A stretch of 64,000 nucleotides of DNA from UBA2256 sp964531105 (GTDB lineage: Bacteria; Spirochaetota; Spirochaetia; Treponematales; Rectinemataceae): positions 1-64,000 of the forward strand of contig CAZHFN010000003.1 of NCBI GenBank assembly GCA_964531105.1. Reading direction: 5' to 3'. The notes under the pieces were generated by a model. The model saw only the letters and a program-made list of their open reading frames with translations, searched no databases and was not told the DNA's origin. Below, piece after piece: positions 16,874 through 25,676 of the stretch. Made by a program: the position numbers and the translations under genes. Every line of letters starts with the position of its first letter. The stretch's first letter is position 1.

Positions 16874-17779
16874 TCACGCACCATTGCTGCGATACCTGGA
16901 CGTCACGTATTCGATGAACTCCTGGAAGGGGGGATCCAGGGGTTCTCCTCTGCGTCTATATAAATAGATATATCGTGATAGCTCCAGGTTGTGCACCGGA
17001 AGCGCTTTCAGCCAGCCTGCTTCCACTTCCCGCCTTACCTCCGATTCGCAAAGGATTGATGCACCGAGATTGTGGGCAACCATGCATTTAATCGCTTCGG
17101 TATTGTTTACTTCAAAGGCAAGATCCAGGGATAGCCCCATGTGATGGAAACGTTCCTCCACGCTCCTTCGCGTAAGGATATCGCGAGATGGAAGTATGAG
17201 AGGCTCAAGAGCCAGATCTTCCACCGTCAGAGCCTCTCTCAAAGAAAGGCGGTTGCCTGGTGCCACGATCGCTACGAGTTGGTCTTTCATCAGCAGGTAC
17301 TCTTCCAGAGAAGGCCGGGGCTGGCGAGGATTTTTTCTCCCAATAAATCCAGCGTCGATCTGATGGTCGAGGATCATTTTTTCTATTCGGTTGGCTTTTT
17401 CTATTGACAGGGAAAAGCAGATTTCTGGAAAGCTCCTGCCGAAGTCCGCGAGAAGCTGAGGCACAAGATGCACGCCCGGCAGGCTGCTGGCGCCCAGGCG
17501 TATGTAGCCCCGGTCGGGATCTAATGCCTGAGGAATAGCCGCATTGATGGAATCAAAATCACGCAATAGGCGCTCTGCGTAGGGCAGAATTATCCGTCCC
17601 GATTCGGAAACCCGGATTCCCCTCCCCACTCTCTCTAAAAGTTTGACCTTGAAGATATTTTCCAGGTCCCGGATCTGGGCGCTGATCGCTGGCTGGGTAT
17701 AGTTAAGTTGCTTGGCCGCCTCGCTGATGCTGTTGAGCTTCGCAACCGTACAGAATGCCTTGAGCTTGGTAATGTCCAT
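16874..17779 (-). CDS. LysR-family transcriptional regulator
   Basis: 301 residues. The N-terminal winged helix reads DITKLKAFCTVAKLNSISEA then LNYTQPAISAQIRDLE and LLERVGRGIRVSESG, classic LysR. The rest is a type-2 periplasmic-binding fold effector domain (SSLPGVHLVPQLLADFGRSFP). It lies 12 bp behind tag, at the end of the TAXI-TRAP operon, rather than divergent from its target as is usual. It may regulate that transporter; the effector is unknown. Confidence 0.93.
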   Translation of the reverse strand: MDITKLKAFCTVAKLNSISEAAKQLNYTQPAISAQIRDLENIFKVKLLERVGRGIRVSESGRIILPYAERLLRDFDSINAAIPQALDPDRGYIRLGASSLPGVHLVPQLLADFGRSFPEICFSLSIEKANRIEKMILDHQIDAGFIGRKNPRQPRPSLEEYLLMKDQLVAIVAPGNRLSLREALTVEDLALEPLILPSRDILTRRSVEERFHHMGLSLDLAFEVNNTEAIKCMVAHNLGASILCESEVRREVEAGWLKALPVHNLELSRYIYLYRRRGEPLDPPFQEFIEYVTSRYRSNGA

Positions 17780-17791
17780 CTGGCAATCCTT

Positions 17792-18394
17792 TCAAGAAAT
17801 AGTACACCTTGTTCCCAGTTCAGCCCAGCGAAAACAACCCAAAAGATGATCATTGACCACCCCGATAGCCTGGAGATGGGCATAGATAGTGGTGCTGCCC
17901 ACATAGGCGAAACCCCGAGCCTTCATGTCCGCTGAAATGCGGTCCGAGAGTTCGGTTTTGACAGGCAGTTCAGCCAGGCTGGTCCATCGGTTAATTACGG
18001 GCTTCCTGTCTGTCCAGGACCAGATGTAGGCATCGAAAGTGCCGAACTCCTCTCGTATGCGCTCAAAGGCCTGGGCGTTCTTGACCGCCCCCAGGATTTT
18101 TGCCTTGTTGCGTATGATGCCGGGGTTTTCCAGAAGTTCGGCAATTTTCTTGTCGCCGTAGTGGGCAATTTTTATCCAGTCGAAATGATCGAAGGCTGCC
18201 CGGAAGCCTTCGCGTTTGCCCAGTATGGTCCTCCAGGAAAGCCCGGCCTGCATAGTCTCGAGGAGGAGGAACTCGAAGTGTTTAGCCTCGTCGTGCAGGG
18301 GCTGGCCCCATTCCTGGTCGTGGTAGGCCACGTAAAGGGGGTCTTCACCGCACCAGGGGCAACGGGGCTGGGCGGCGGAGCGGGGCTCAGACAC
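17792..18394 (-). CDS. tag: DNA-3-methyladenine glycosylase I
   Basis: 200 residues. It removes 3-methyladenine from DNA in base-excision repair. The zinc ligands of TAG are all visible: Cys12 and His25 (CPWCGEDPLYVAYHDQEWG) and the C-terminal His-x3-Cys in VVNDHLLGCF. The catalytic glutamate and tryptophan lie in LLLETMQAGLSW. The start codon is GTG and overlaps the TRAP permease stop by 8 bp, so tag is translated from the transporter mRNA. A repair gene in a transport operon is odd. Confidence 0.95.
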   Translation of the reverse strand: MSEPRSAAQPRCPWCGEDPLYVAYHDQEWGQPLHDEAKHFEFLLLETMQAGLSWRTILGKREGFRAAFDHFDWIKIAHYGDKKIAELLENPGIIRNKAKILGAVKNAQAFERIREEFGTFDAYIWSWTDRKPVINRWTSLAELPVKTELSDRISADMKARGFAYVGSTTIYAHLQAIGVVNDHLLGCFRWAELGTRCTIS

Positions 18395-20423
18395 CTGCGG
18401 CTCTCGGCGCAGCGCGCACCAGGCGCGAATAAAGGTAGGCGCCTATCGTGGCCCCGCCGCCTAAGAATACCGGCAAAGTTCCGGGAAAGAGAGAATAAAC
18501 CCCGGCCGCCAGGAGTATTGCCCTCAACCACAAGGGTATGGGCCGTGTTATGTAACCCATCCAGAAAAAACCGAAGGCGAATATGGCTATCGTTCCGGTG
18601 GCGATAGCCCAAAGGTTGGCCGCCAGCCCTCCTTCCATGAGGAGGCCTGGGTCATAGCAGAAGGCAAAAGGTACGATAAAAGCTAAGAATCCCAGTCGCA
18701 TAGCCTGAAAGCCTATCTTGTTGGGGTTAGCCCCCGATATGGAACTGGCCGCGAAGCAGGCCAGGGCGACAGGGGGCGTTATATTCGAAATGACGGCGAA
18801 ATAGAAGACGAACATGTGGGAGGCCAGGGCTGAAAAGCCCATTTTTACCAGGATGGGGGCTCCTAGGGCGGCGGCTAGAATATAGGCGCCAGTGGTGGGA
18901 AGACCCATGCCCAGAAATATTGAAATGACCATGATGAGGACAAGACCAAGTATAGGTACGTCCTGGGCAAAGGAGAGGACGAAGCCCACCAGCTTGCCAC
19001 CGATGCCGGTGAGGGCTACTGCTCCCAGCACAATACCAGCGGTGGCACACGCTATGGCGATGAGAGGGATATCCTTGGCTCCCTGATAAATCGCATCGAT
19101 AATGCCTTTTAAATCCATGCCCGCATTGAAGAAGACGGAAACCAAGGCCAGCGCCCCAACGACAGCGGCAGCTGCCGGGGTATCCGATACGAACTCTCCA
19201 ACTCCAGGCACGAAAGAAAGGATTAGATACCCCAGGGCTATAGCGGTACCCACTGCATAGGAGAGTTTTTTCTTCTTCTCATCATCGGTCTTGGGCACAA
19301 AGAAGGCCGTTATCCAGCAAAGCACGATGCCCATGATGGCTGCCCTCATAGGCGTAGAACCAGTAAGTAGATAATACACAACACCCACTAAGGGAGTGAT
19401 CATATATAGCTTCTTGAGTACGGCCTTCCTGGAGGGCAGGTCTTTGGCATCCAAACCTTTGAGGTTATTCTTGTGTGCGGCCAAGCGCACCATGAGAAAT
19501 ACCGCGCCGTAGTACATGATGGCCGGCAGGAGGGCGGCGATCATTATTTTTTTGTAGGGCAACCCGAGGAAGGAGGCCATGAGGAATGCCCCCGCGCCCA
19601 TGACAGGCGGCATCAGCTGGCCGCCCGTGGAGGCTACTGCCTCGACGGCTCCGGCAAAATGTGCCGGATAGCCTATTTTCTTCATCAAAGGGATCGTAAA
19701 GGAGCCGGTGCTGTAGACATTGGCCACCGCAGAGCCAGAGATGGAGCCGAAGAGGCAGGAGGACGTGACTGCGATAAGGGCAGGTCCTCCTGGCTGGGTA
19801 CCGGTAAAAGCCTGGGCCAGGTCCATAAAATAGGCGCCAACCCCTGTCTTTTCCAGAAAACCACCGAAGATGAGGAATACCATGACATAGGTGGCCGATA
19901 CCCCCAAGGGAGAAGAGAATATTCCTTCATCGGTGAGGAAAGATTGCTCCACCACCTCGGCCAGGCTGAATGAAATGCCCTGAAAAAGGCCGCCTATCCT
20001 GTCGCCAAAGAGCATGTAGAGGATTGCCACCAAGCCGATTATCGTGATGGGCAGGCCCACAACACGCCTGGAGGCTTCCAAGAGGAGGACAACTAGAAGA
20101 ATGCCCAGCACCATTTGCGAGGTTGTTACCGGATCGATCTGGACTATCCTGGTGGTGATGCTCCAGTAGTTCATCACAATATAGGCTCCTGGAGCAAAAC
20201 AGGTGAGGGCGAGGAGAACATCGTACCAGGGTACCTTATCCTTGGATGCTTTTTTGCTCACCGGCCAGAGAAGATAAGCCAGGGGCAGAACCATACTGAG
20301 ATGAAGGGATCTCTGGAGATAGGCTTCATAGTTGCCGAATACGGAAGTATAGATATGAAAGAGGCCTATCAGAACAATATACACGTAGAGAATCTTCTTG
20401 GGTACGCCGGTAAGTTTTCTCAT
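18387..20423 (-). CDS. TRAP transporter fused membrane subunit (DctQ-DctM fusion, TAXI type)
   Basis: 678 residues with about 16-18 hydrophobic segments. The first part corresponds to the small DctQ-like subunit; the DctM-like core shows FGGFLEKTGVGAYFMDLAQA, SSCLFGSISGSAVANVYSTG, ASTGGQLMPPVMGAGAFLMA and LGMGLPTTGAYILAAAL, the conserved motifs of TRAP 4TM/12TM fusion proteins. These partner with TAXI binding proteins and are driven by an ion gradient. The binding-protein gene lies upstream with a hairpin between. The substrate is unknown; organic acids or glutamate are typical for TAXI systems. Confidence 0.93.
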   Translation of the reverse strand: MRKLTGVPKKILYVYIVLIGLFHIYTSVFGNYEAYLQRSLHLSMVLPLAYLLWPVSKKASKDKVPWYDVLLALTCFAPGAYIVMNYWSITTRIVQIDPVTTSQMVLGILLVVLLLEASRRVVGLPITIIGLVAILYMLFGDRIGGLFQGISFSLAEVVEQSFLTDEGIFSSPLGVSATYVMVFLIFGGFLEKTGVGAYFMDLAQAFTGTQPGGPALIAVTSSCLFGSISGSAVANVYSTGSFTIPLMKKIGYPAHFAGAVEAVASTGGQLMPPVMGAGAFLMASFLGLPYKKIMIAALLPAIMYYGAVFLMVRLAAHKNNLKGLDAKDLPSRKAVLKKLYMITPLVGVVYYLLTGSTPMRAAIMGIVLCWITAFFVPKTDDEKKKKLSYAVGTAIALGYLILSFVPGVGEFVSDTPAAAAVVGALALVSVFFNAGMDLKGIIDAIYQGAKDIPLIAIACATAGIVLGAVALTGIGGKLVGFVLSFAQDVPILGLVLIMVISIFLGMGLPTTGAYILAAALGAPILVKMGFSALASHMFVFYFAVISNITPPVALACFAASSISGANPNKIGFQAMRLGFLAFIVPFAFCYDPGLLMEGGLAANLWAIATGTIAIFAFGFFWMGYITRPIPLWLRAILLAAGVYSLFPGTLPVFLGGGATIGAYLYSRLVRAAPRAAGV

Positions 20424-20452
20424 GGGGGACTCCGCGATTAGAGTGGGGAAGC

Positions 20453-20507
20453 GGGGAGTAAGGCGACCCAGGCGGGTCGCCTTACTCCCCTTTGGGGCTG
20501 CAGCCCC
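20453..20507 (-). promoter_or_regulatory. Double hairpin between TAXI binding protein and TRAP permease genes
   Basis: A 17-bp perfect stem (20453-20469 with 20474-20490, 4-nt loop) is preceded on the transcript by a palindrome GGGGCTGCAGCCCC (20494-20507). No U-run follows. It lies just after the binding-protein stop, the same architecture as in the tct and sugar operons. Confidence 0.8.
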
Positions 20508-20518
20508 TGTCTATCAAT

Positions 20519-21493
20519 TTATTTTACGCTTTTCCAGAACTTGAGCGAACCCGGATGTACGGGCAGGTTGGCGGGCAGGGCGTCCTTGACGTTGAGCTCG
20601 CCGAAATCCTTTACCGCGGCGGTTATGCCGGCACGGCCTTCCCACATAGCCTTGTTGAGCTCATATACCAGGTCTTCGGGCAGATCCTTGCGGACCACGA
20701 TGCAGTTGAAATCTCCGATGGTTTTAACCGGTTCTTTCACGCTCTTGTACACGCCCGGCTCCACAGTGAAGGTGGTGGTGCCATAGGCGTTGGCCAAGGC
20801 GTCCAGGGCTTTCTGGCCCACGGGCAGGATGTAGATGGGGGTGGAGCTTTCAATGTTCATGACGATGCTGGCCACCTTGCCTACCGAGAAGGCGAAGAGG
20901 TCGAGGTGGTTGTCCGCCATGAGGTCGGCGCCGTTCTCGTAGGAGGTGAACTCGAAGGTCCAGCCCTTTTTCTTTAGCTTATCGTAATCGGTATTGTAGC
21001 CCTTCTTGAACATGGCCTTGATTACGAATTCCGATGCAGTGCCGGGCTTGAGGGTGGCGAAACGTACGGGAATATCTTTAGCCAGCACGTCGTCCAGGCT
21101 CTTGATGCCGTGCTTGTCCGCGAAGTCCTTGCGGATGATGTAGTAGGTGAACTGGGTGTAGAGGTTGGCCATTACCACTGCATTTTTAATCTGCTTGCCG
21201 GCGAAGTCCTCTTCCGCAGCGAGGGCTGCGCCCACTAAGGATACCACCGAGAAGCCGAAATCGCCTTTTTTAAGATCGGCATTTAGAATGTTGGCCACGC
21301 CGCCACCGGTGGACGAAGTGGTCTGGATGACATTCTTGCTCCAAAGCTCGGAGAGGGCGGTACCCAGGGCGAACCAGTTGCCTCCCGGAGGTCCTGCCAT
21401 AAATTTAAGCTGATCGGGCCAGCCGGCCTTGGTCTGGGCACCCGCGCTTGCGGCTACCAATAGAATTGTGAAAATCAGAAGCGCCTTTTTCAT
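20519..21493 (-). CDS. TAXI-family TRAP solute-binding protein
   Basis: About 324 residues with a cleavable signal (MKKALLIFTILLVAASAGAQ). The mature protein shows FMAGPPGGNWFALGTALSEL and TTSSTGGGVANILNADLKKGDFGF, motifs of TAXI receptors (TRAP-associated extracytoplasmic immunogenic). It captures the solute in the periplasm for the fused TRAP permease. An upstream in-frame ATG would add 26 residues, but GAGGAGG sits directly before the two ATGs at 21496 and 21493; the second has the better spacing. Promoter at 21543-21571. First gene of binding protein - TRAP permease - tag - lysR. Confidence 0.93.
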   Translation of the reverse strand: MKKALLIFTILLVAASAGAQTKAGWPDQLKFMAGPPGGNWFALGTALSELWSKNVIQTTSSTGGGVANILNADLKKGDFGFSVVSLVGAALAAEEDFAGKQIKNAVVMANLYTQFTYYIIRKDFADKHGIKSLDDVLAKDIPVRFATLKPGTASEFVIKAMFKKGYNTDYDKLKKKGWTFEFTSYENGADLMADNHLDLFAFSVGKVASIVMNIESSTPIYILPVGQKALDALANAYGTTTFTVEPGVYKSVKEPVKTIGDFNCIVVRKDLPEDLVYELNKAMWEGRAGITAAVKDFGELNVKDALPANLPVHPGSLKFWKSVK

Positions 21494-21542
21494 CATTCCT
21501 CCTCTTGTGTGTAAAAGCAGATTTTTACAATCAATGGCTAGC

Positions 21543-21571
21543 AGTGTAAAGCCCTGATATTTTGCAGTCAA
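21543..21571 (-). promoter_or_regulatory. Promoter of the TAXI-TRAP operon
   Basis: TTGACT (21571-21566), 17 bp, TACACT (21548-21543) on the minus strand, giving a leader of about 40 nt with an AGGAGG ribosome site. Confidence 0.6.
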
Positions 21572-21626
21572 GTTTTTTTACAAGCAGATGGGCAATCACA
21601 CTGTGCAGCTCGTCATAAAAACTCCA

Positions 21627-21656
21627 TTGCCGGCCGGGAATATGTAGATGTATATT
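21627..21656 (+). promoter_or_regulatory. Candidate promoter of the esterase gene (near-leaderless)
   Basis: TTGCCG (21627-21632), 18 bp, TATATT (21651-21656), then 10 nt to the ATG at 21667. No ribosome site is present. Confidence 0.45.
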
Positions 21657-21666
21657 ATTTATAGAT

Positions 21667-23418
21667 ATGAAAAAAAATGTTCTTTTTCTCACCGTGGCCT
21701 TACTGGCCGCCCTCTTCTTTTTTTCCTGCGCCAGCGCTCCTATGCCTCCTGCCGCCGCTACCTTTGATCCCGCAGAATGGGACGGCGACAGTCTGGTAGG
21801 AACACGATACGGGCTTTTAGAAGGAATACAGGATAAAAACAATATCCTATCCTGGCGCGGCATTCCCTATGCATCTCCTCCGGTAGGTGAACTACGCTGG
21901 CAGGCTCCCCAAAAGCCATCACCCTGGGAAGGCATACGGCAGGCTCGGCAATTCGGGTCCAAGTCATTCCAGCGATCCTACGTTGGCCCAATCATAAGCG
22001 GCTCGGAGGATAGCCTCTATCTCAATGTGTGGAGACCTGGGAGCACTCAGAAGGATTTACCAGTTTATATCTGGATTCACGGCGGCTCCAATACCACAGG
22101 CTCGGCCTTCGAAAGCAAGGCCTATTACGGCCATGCCCTGGCATCCAAAGCCAATCTGGTTTTTGTTTCCATCAATTATCGCCTGGACGTGTTGGGTTGG
22201 TTTTCCCACCCAGCCCTCAAGACCGGCAACCCCGAAAGCGACTCGGGTAATTTCGGCACCCTGGATATAATCGCCGCCCTGGAGTGGGTAAGGGAGAATA
22301 TTTCAGCCTTCGGTGGCAACCCGGACAACGTCACCATCGCCGGAGAGTCTGCGGGAGCCCTCAATGTGATGAGCCTTCTTATCGCTCCCAAGGCGAAAGG
22401 GCTTTTTCACAGAGCTGTGGTTGAAAGCGGCTATTCCCACGGCCCTGCCATAAGCCCCGAAGCCTATGCGGTCAATCTGGGCATGAGGCTGGCGCTCAAG
22501 CAGCGGAAGGCGGCTACAAAGGAGGAGGCTGCCGCGCTTTTAGCCTCCATGAGTTCTTCTGAACTGGCCACCTGGCTGCGCTCGGCAAGCCCCAGAGAAC
22601 TGCTTACGCTTTCAAAATCCGAGGATCGAAGCATTCTCACCATGCCCTGCCCCATCTTCGACGGCCACGTGTTGCCTGCCGACGGCTTCGCCGCCCTATC
22701 CGATCCGGCGCGCAGAGCCGATGTGCCCCTCATAATCGGTACCAACAAAGAGGAGACCAAGCTTTTCCTCATGCTGGCCATGAGCCCGAGGGATCGCGAC
22801 TACCAGGAACTGGTAACGTTGAGCAGTCTCATGTGGAAGGCCGAGGGGGCTGATTCCATCGCCGATGCATACGCTTCGGGACGTGAGTATAAGGATGGCG
22901 CCACCGAAGGCAAAGTGTATGTGTATCGCTTCGACTGGGGGGCCCCCAAGGAAGAAGAGGAGGACGTGATGGGTTCCGTAGCCAGTCGAAGGCTCGGAGC
23001 CTCCCATGCCATGGAAATATCCTTTTTCCTTCAAACCGAAAGTCTCTTCGGCTCGGGATTCCCTCTGCAGATTTACACAAAGGCCAACAGAAAAGGCAGG
23101 CTGGCTCTGCAATCCACCATAGGCGACTACCTGGCTGCCTTCGCCTGGACTGGGGATCCAAACGCTCCTTTGAGTAAAATCCCTGCAACCAGTGACAGTG
23201 GGGGGCAAGGTTACGTCTCGGCCAGAATCCCCTGGGAGCCCTGGAATCCGGAGGTAGAAAAGCCGGCATTCCTCGTTCTGGATGCGGGGCTAAAGGAGCT
23301 GAATATCTTTCTGGAGCGAGGAAGGGTTCGCCGGGAAGATGTGATCCAGCGAATGGCTAATCATCCATCTCCAAGTATTAAGGAGCATTTTGCCGCGCTG
23401 GCTCCGATATTCCAATAA
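21667..23418 (+). CDS. Type-B carboxylesterase, lipoprotein
   Basis: 583 residues. A lipoprotein signal ends in FFFSC (Cys21). The alpha/beta-hydrolase body is carboxylesterase type B: FRGIPYA-like motif as WRGIPYASPPVGELRW, EDSLYLNVWRP, oxyanion loop IWIHGGSN, nucleophile elbow GESAG with Ser228, and further on a family EETKLF-type segment. It hydrolyses ester bonds, probably at the outer face of a membrane or in the periplasm. The natural ester is unknown. It is a single gene with its own candidate promoter; no neighbour hints at a pathway. Confidence 0.9.
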   Translation: MKKNVLFLTVALLAALFFFSCASAPMPPAAATFDPAEWDGDSLVGTRYGLLEGIQDKNNILSWRGIPYASPPVGELRWQAPQKPSPWEGIRQARQFGSKSFQRSYVGPIISGSEDSLYLNVWRPGSTQKDLPVYIWIHGGSNTTGSAFESKAYYGHALASKANLVFVSINYRLDVLGWFSHPALKTGNPESDSGNFGTLDIIAALEWVRENISAFGGNPDNVTIAGESAGALNVMSLLIAPKAKGLFHRAVVESGYSHGPAISPEAYAVNLGMRLALKQRKAATKEEAAALLASMSSSELATWLRSASPRELLTLSKSEDRSILTMPCPIFDGHVLPADGFAALSDPARRADVPLIIGTNKEETKLFLMLAMSPRDRDYQELVTLSSLMWKAEGADSIADAYASGREYKDGATEGKVYVYRFDWGAPKEEEEDVMGSVASRRLGASHAMEISFFLQTESLFGSGFPLQIYTKANRKGRLALQSTIGDYLAAFAWTGDPNAPLSKIPATSDSGGQGYVSARIPWEPWNPEVEKPAFLVLDAGLKELNIFLERGRVRREDVIQRMANHPSPSIKEHFAALAPIFQ

Positions 23419-23461
23419 GGAAGCTTCCACCGCAATTCCGCTGCTTGGCTCAAAGTCTCGA

Positions 23462-23490
23462 TTGACAGGCAATAGTCCATATACTACACT
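23462..23490 (+). promoter_or_regulatory. Strong candidate promoter of the radical-SAM/DNA-metabolism pair
   Basis: TTGACA (23462-23467), 17 bp, TACACT (23485-23490), then 12 nt to the ATG at 23503. No ribosome site; the leader would be about 5 nt. Confidence 0.6.
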
Positions 23491-23502
23491 TATGTATAGT
23501 AT

Positions 23503-24837
23503 ATGGATGTTAAGGATAAAATCGGGATTCTGGCCGATGCGGCTAAATACGACGCATCCTGCTCCAGCGCGGGCAGCGCAAGGCCCAACACTCCCAAGGG
23601 CCTGGGAAACGGGGCTGTGGCCGGCATTTGTCATTCCTGGTCGGCGGACGGGCGCTGCATCTCCCTGCTCAAGGTTCTGCTTTCCAATGCCTGTGCCTAC
23701 GACTGCGCTTACTGCGTCAATCGCCGTTCCAACGATATACCCAGGGCAGGTTTCGAGCCCGGGGAACTAGTTAAGCTTATTATTGAGTTTTACACGCGCA
23801 ATTACATTGAAGGAGCCTTTCTCTCCTCGGGTGTCCTAGGCTGTCCCGATGCCACGATGGAAAGGCTGATCCTGGTAGCCAGGCGGCTCAGAGTGCAGGA
23901 GAGTTTCAACGGCTACCTCCACCTCAAGATTATTCCCGGGGCTTCCGAAGCCTTGGTGATGGAAGCAGCCCGATGGGCGGACAGGGTTTCTGTGAATATC
24001 GAACTGCCCAGCTCCGAGAGTCTGGCACGCATTGCCCCGGACAAGAGTCCTCAGGCTATCTTTGGGCCGATGAAGTTGCTGGCCGCGGCGGCTGGTTTTA
24101 GTCCGAGGGCGCTTCCGGCGCCAGGGCTCAGGACTATTGGGGGGCCGCCGGCAGCCGGAGCGCCGGGCAGGCTGATGCGCCGCCGCGGCAGCCCACGAGC
24201 TGCCCTTGTACCCGCCGGCCAAACTACCCAACTCATAGTCGGGGCGAGCCCCGAATCCGATCAGGCAATCCTGAGCTTGGCCGAAAGGCTCTACCGCAGC
24301 TACGATGTCCGGCGGGTCTATTACTCGGCCTTTGTTCCCACAGGCTCAGATCCCCGTTTGCCGCAGTTGGCCAAGCCCCCATTAGCCAGAGAACATCGGC
24401 TCTACCAAGCTGACTGGCTTTTCCGCTTTTACGGCTTTTCGGCCTCCGAGATCCTCGATCCCCTCCACCCTTATCTGGACGCCCGCATCGATCCCAAAAG
24501 CGAATGGGCTATCAGAAATTTGGGTTTCTTCCCCTTGGAACTCATGAGCGCTTCTTATGAAGAACTGCTGCGGGTGCCCGGTATAGGCCCTAAATCGGCC
24601 CAACGGATCATAAAGGCACGCCGGGACTCCATTTTGGCCGCAAAATCTCTTTCACGCCTGGGCATCGTCATGCGTAGGGCTTCCTGGTTCATAACCCTCA
24701 AAGGAAGGCTTGTGAGTGATGAGCTTTCAATGTCCAGAATAGAAAAACCCGATGCGCTAAAGCGCGTCCTCATGGATCCAGCCTACAGGCGCCAGATAGA
24801 GTCCCAGCCAGAACTGCCCTGGAGTGAGACGCAATGA
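23503..24837 (+). CDS. Putative DNA modification/repair radical-SAM protein (rSAM linked to UDG-like partner)
   Basis: 444 residues. The iron-sulfur motif is CAYDCAYC (Cys64, Cys68, Cys71) preceded by KVLLSNA, as in the family annotated as putative DNA modification/repair radical SAM. The C-terminus carries a helix-hairpin-helix: LLRVPGIGPKSAQRIIKARR (about residues 353-372), a DNA-contact motif. The segment PAGQTTQLIVGA is conserved. Between about residues 190 and 230 there is a Gly/Pro/Ala/Arg-rich stretch that looks inserted. It overlaps its partner gene by 4 bp. The reaction catalysed is unknown; DNA as substrate is inferred from the HhH and the partner. Confidence 0.88.
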   Translation: MDVKDKIGILADAAKYDASCSSAGSARPNTPKGLGNGAVAGICHSWSADGRCISLLKVLLSNACAYDCAYCVNRRSNDIPRAGFEPGELVKLIIEFYTRNYIEGAFLSSGVLGCPDATMERLILVARRLRVQESFNGYLHLKIIPGASEALVMEAARWADRVSVNIELPSSESLARIAPDKSPQAIFGPMKLLAAAAGFSPRALPAPGLRTIGGPPAAGAPGRLMRRRGSPRAALVPAGQTTQLIVGASPESDQAILSLAERLYRSYDVRRVYYSAFVPTGSDPRLPQLAKPPLAREHRLYQADWLFRFYGFSASEILDPLHPYLDARIDPKSEWAIRNLGFFPLELMSASYEELLRVPGIGPKSAQRIIKARRDSILAAKSLSRLGIVMRRASWFITLKGRLVSDELSMSRIEKPDALKRVLMDPAYRRQIESQPELPWSETQ

Positions 24838-25673
24838 TGGACGAGCTAGTCTACGATGGCAGTTTCGCCGGCTTTCTCTGCGCACTGGCTGAAGGACTGC
24901 GAAGAAGTTCCACGGCCGATACCCTGCCCCTCATTCGCGCCAAAGGCTACCAGACGGGATTATTCGAAGAATTCCACAGCATCCATACTCAGGGGAACAC
25001 GGCCCAGGCTTTTTGGTCCAGATTGCAGCGCATCACTGTGCCAGGCTCTCGGACATGCCATGCCGCTTTCTGTTCCGACCACAGGACAGTGGATGCCCCT
25101 CTTTCCCGGGTTATCACAAGAATTCTGGCCTCAGGACCCGAAGTACTGGATGAAATAGGCGACAGTGATGTAGCTGAAGTTCTGGGCGCCAGCCGAAGAA
25201 CCCTGGGAGAAGCCCATAAATTTCTAGGCCTTGTCCGTTTCTCCGAATTGGCCGATTCTAGCTGGTTTGCAGCAGTAAAGCCTGAATGCGATATTCTACC
25301 CTTTATCGGAGATCATTTCTCAGCCCGCTTCAGGAACATGAGCTTTATCATCCACGATTCCAGAAGATCCAAGGCAATTATTTATACACCAGGGGAAAAA
25401 TGGCGAATTGCCCATGAATTCCAGATAGAGTGTAGTTCAACTCAAACATCATATCTCCCTATTTCACAATCAGAAATAGAAATACGCCAGGGTTGGCTTC
25501 GATACTTTAAGAGCATAGCCATCGGCCAGCGAACCAATCCCAGGCTTCAGATGGCTCATATGCCCAAAAAGTACTGGGAGTTCCTGCCCGAAACCGGGGG
25601 CTTAAGTATTCCCGGATTGAAACAAGCTCCCGGCAATGCCCTAGAGGCACCCGGGAGCCTGGGCAGAAATTAG
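24834..25673 (+). CDS. Probable DNA metabolism protein, partner of the radical-SAM gene
   Basis: 279 residues. It opens with LVYDGSFAGFLCALAEGL, contains DVAEVLGASRRTLGEAHKFLG and RFSELADSSWFAAVKPECDI, and ends its conserved part with MPKKYWEFLPE. These are the marks of the TIGR03915-type protein that nearly always sits next to the radical-SAM protein and in some species is fused to a uracil-DNA-glycosylase-like domain. That domain is absent here and I see no separate one adjacent. Four-bp overlap shows coupling. Its 3' end carries a hairpin that probably terminates metQ from the other strand. Confidence 0.85.
   Translation: MMDELVYDGSFAGFLCALAEGLRRSSTADTLPLIRAKGYQTGLFEEFHSIHTQGNTAQAFWSRLQRITVPGSRTCHAAFCSDHRTVDAPLSRVITRILASGPEVLDEIGDSDVAEVLGASRRTLGEAHKFLGLVRFSELADSSWFAAVKPECDILPFIGDHFSARFRNMSFIIHDSRRSKAIIYTPGEKWRIAHEFQIECSSTQTSYLPISQSEIEIRQGWLRYFKSIAIGQRTNPRLQMAHMPKKYWEFLPETGGLSIPGLKQAPGNALEAPGSLGRN
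25619..25658 (-). terminator. Probable metQ terminator, embedded in the 3' coding end of the opposing gene
   Basis: On the minus strand GCTCCCGG and CCGGGAGC form an 8-bp outer stem (25658-25651 with 25633-25626), with a GCC/GGC inner stem and then TTGTTTC. It starts 19 bp past the metQ stop codon and lies inside codons of the 24834-25673 gene. Confidence 0.6.
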
Positions 25674-25676
25674 AAC

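Noticed and set aside
20492..20977. Open frame antisense to the TAXI binding protein
   Set aside because: Same reason: the opposite strand encodes a clear family protein with signal peptide and ribosome site.
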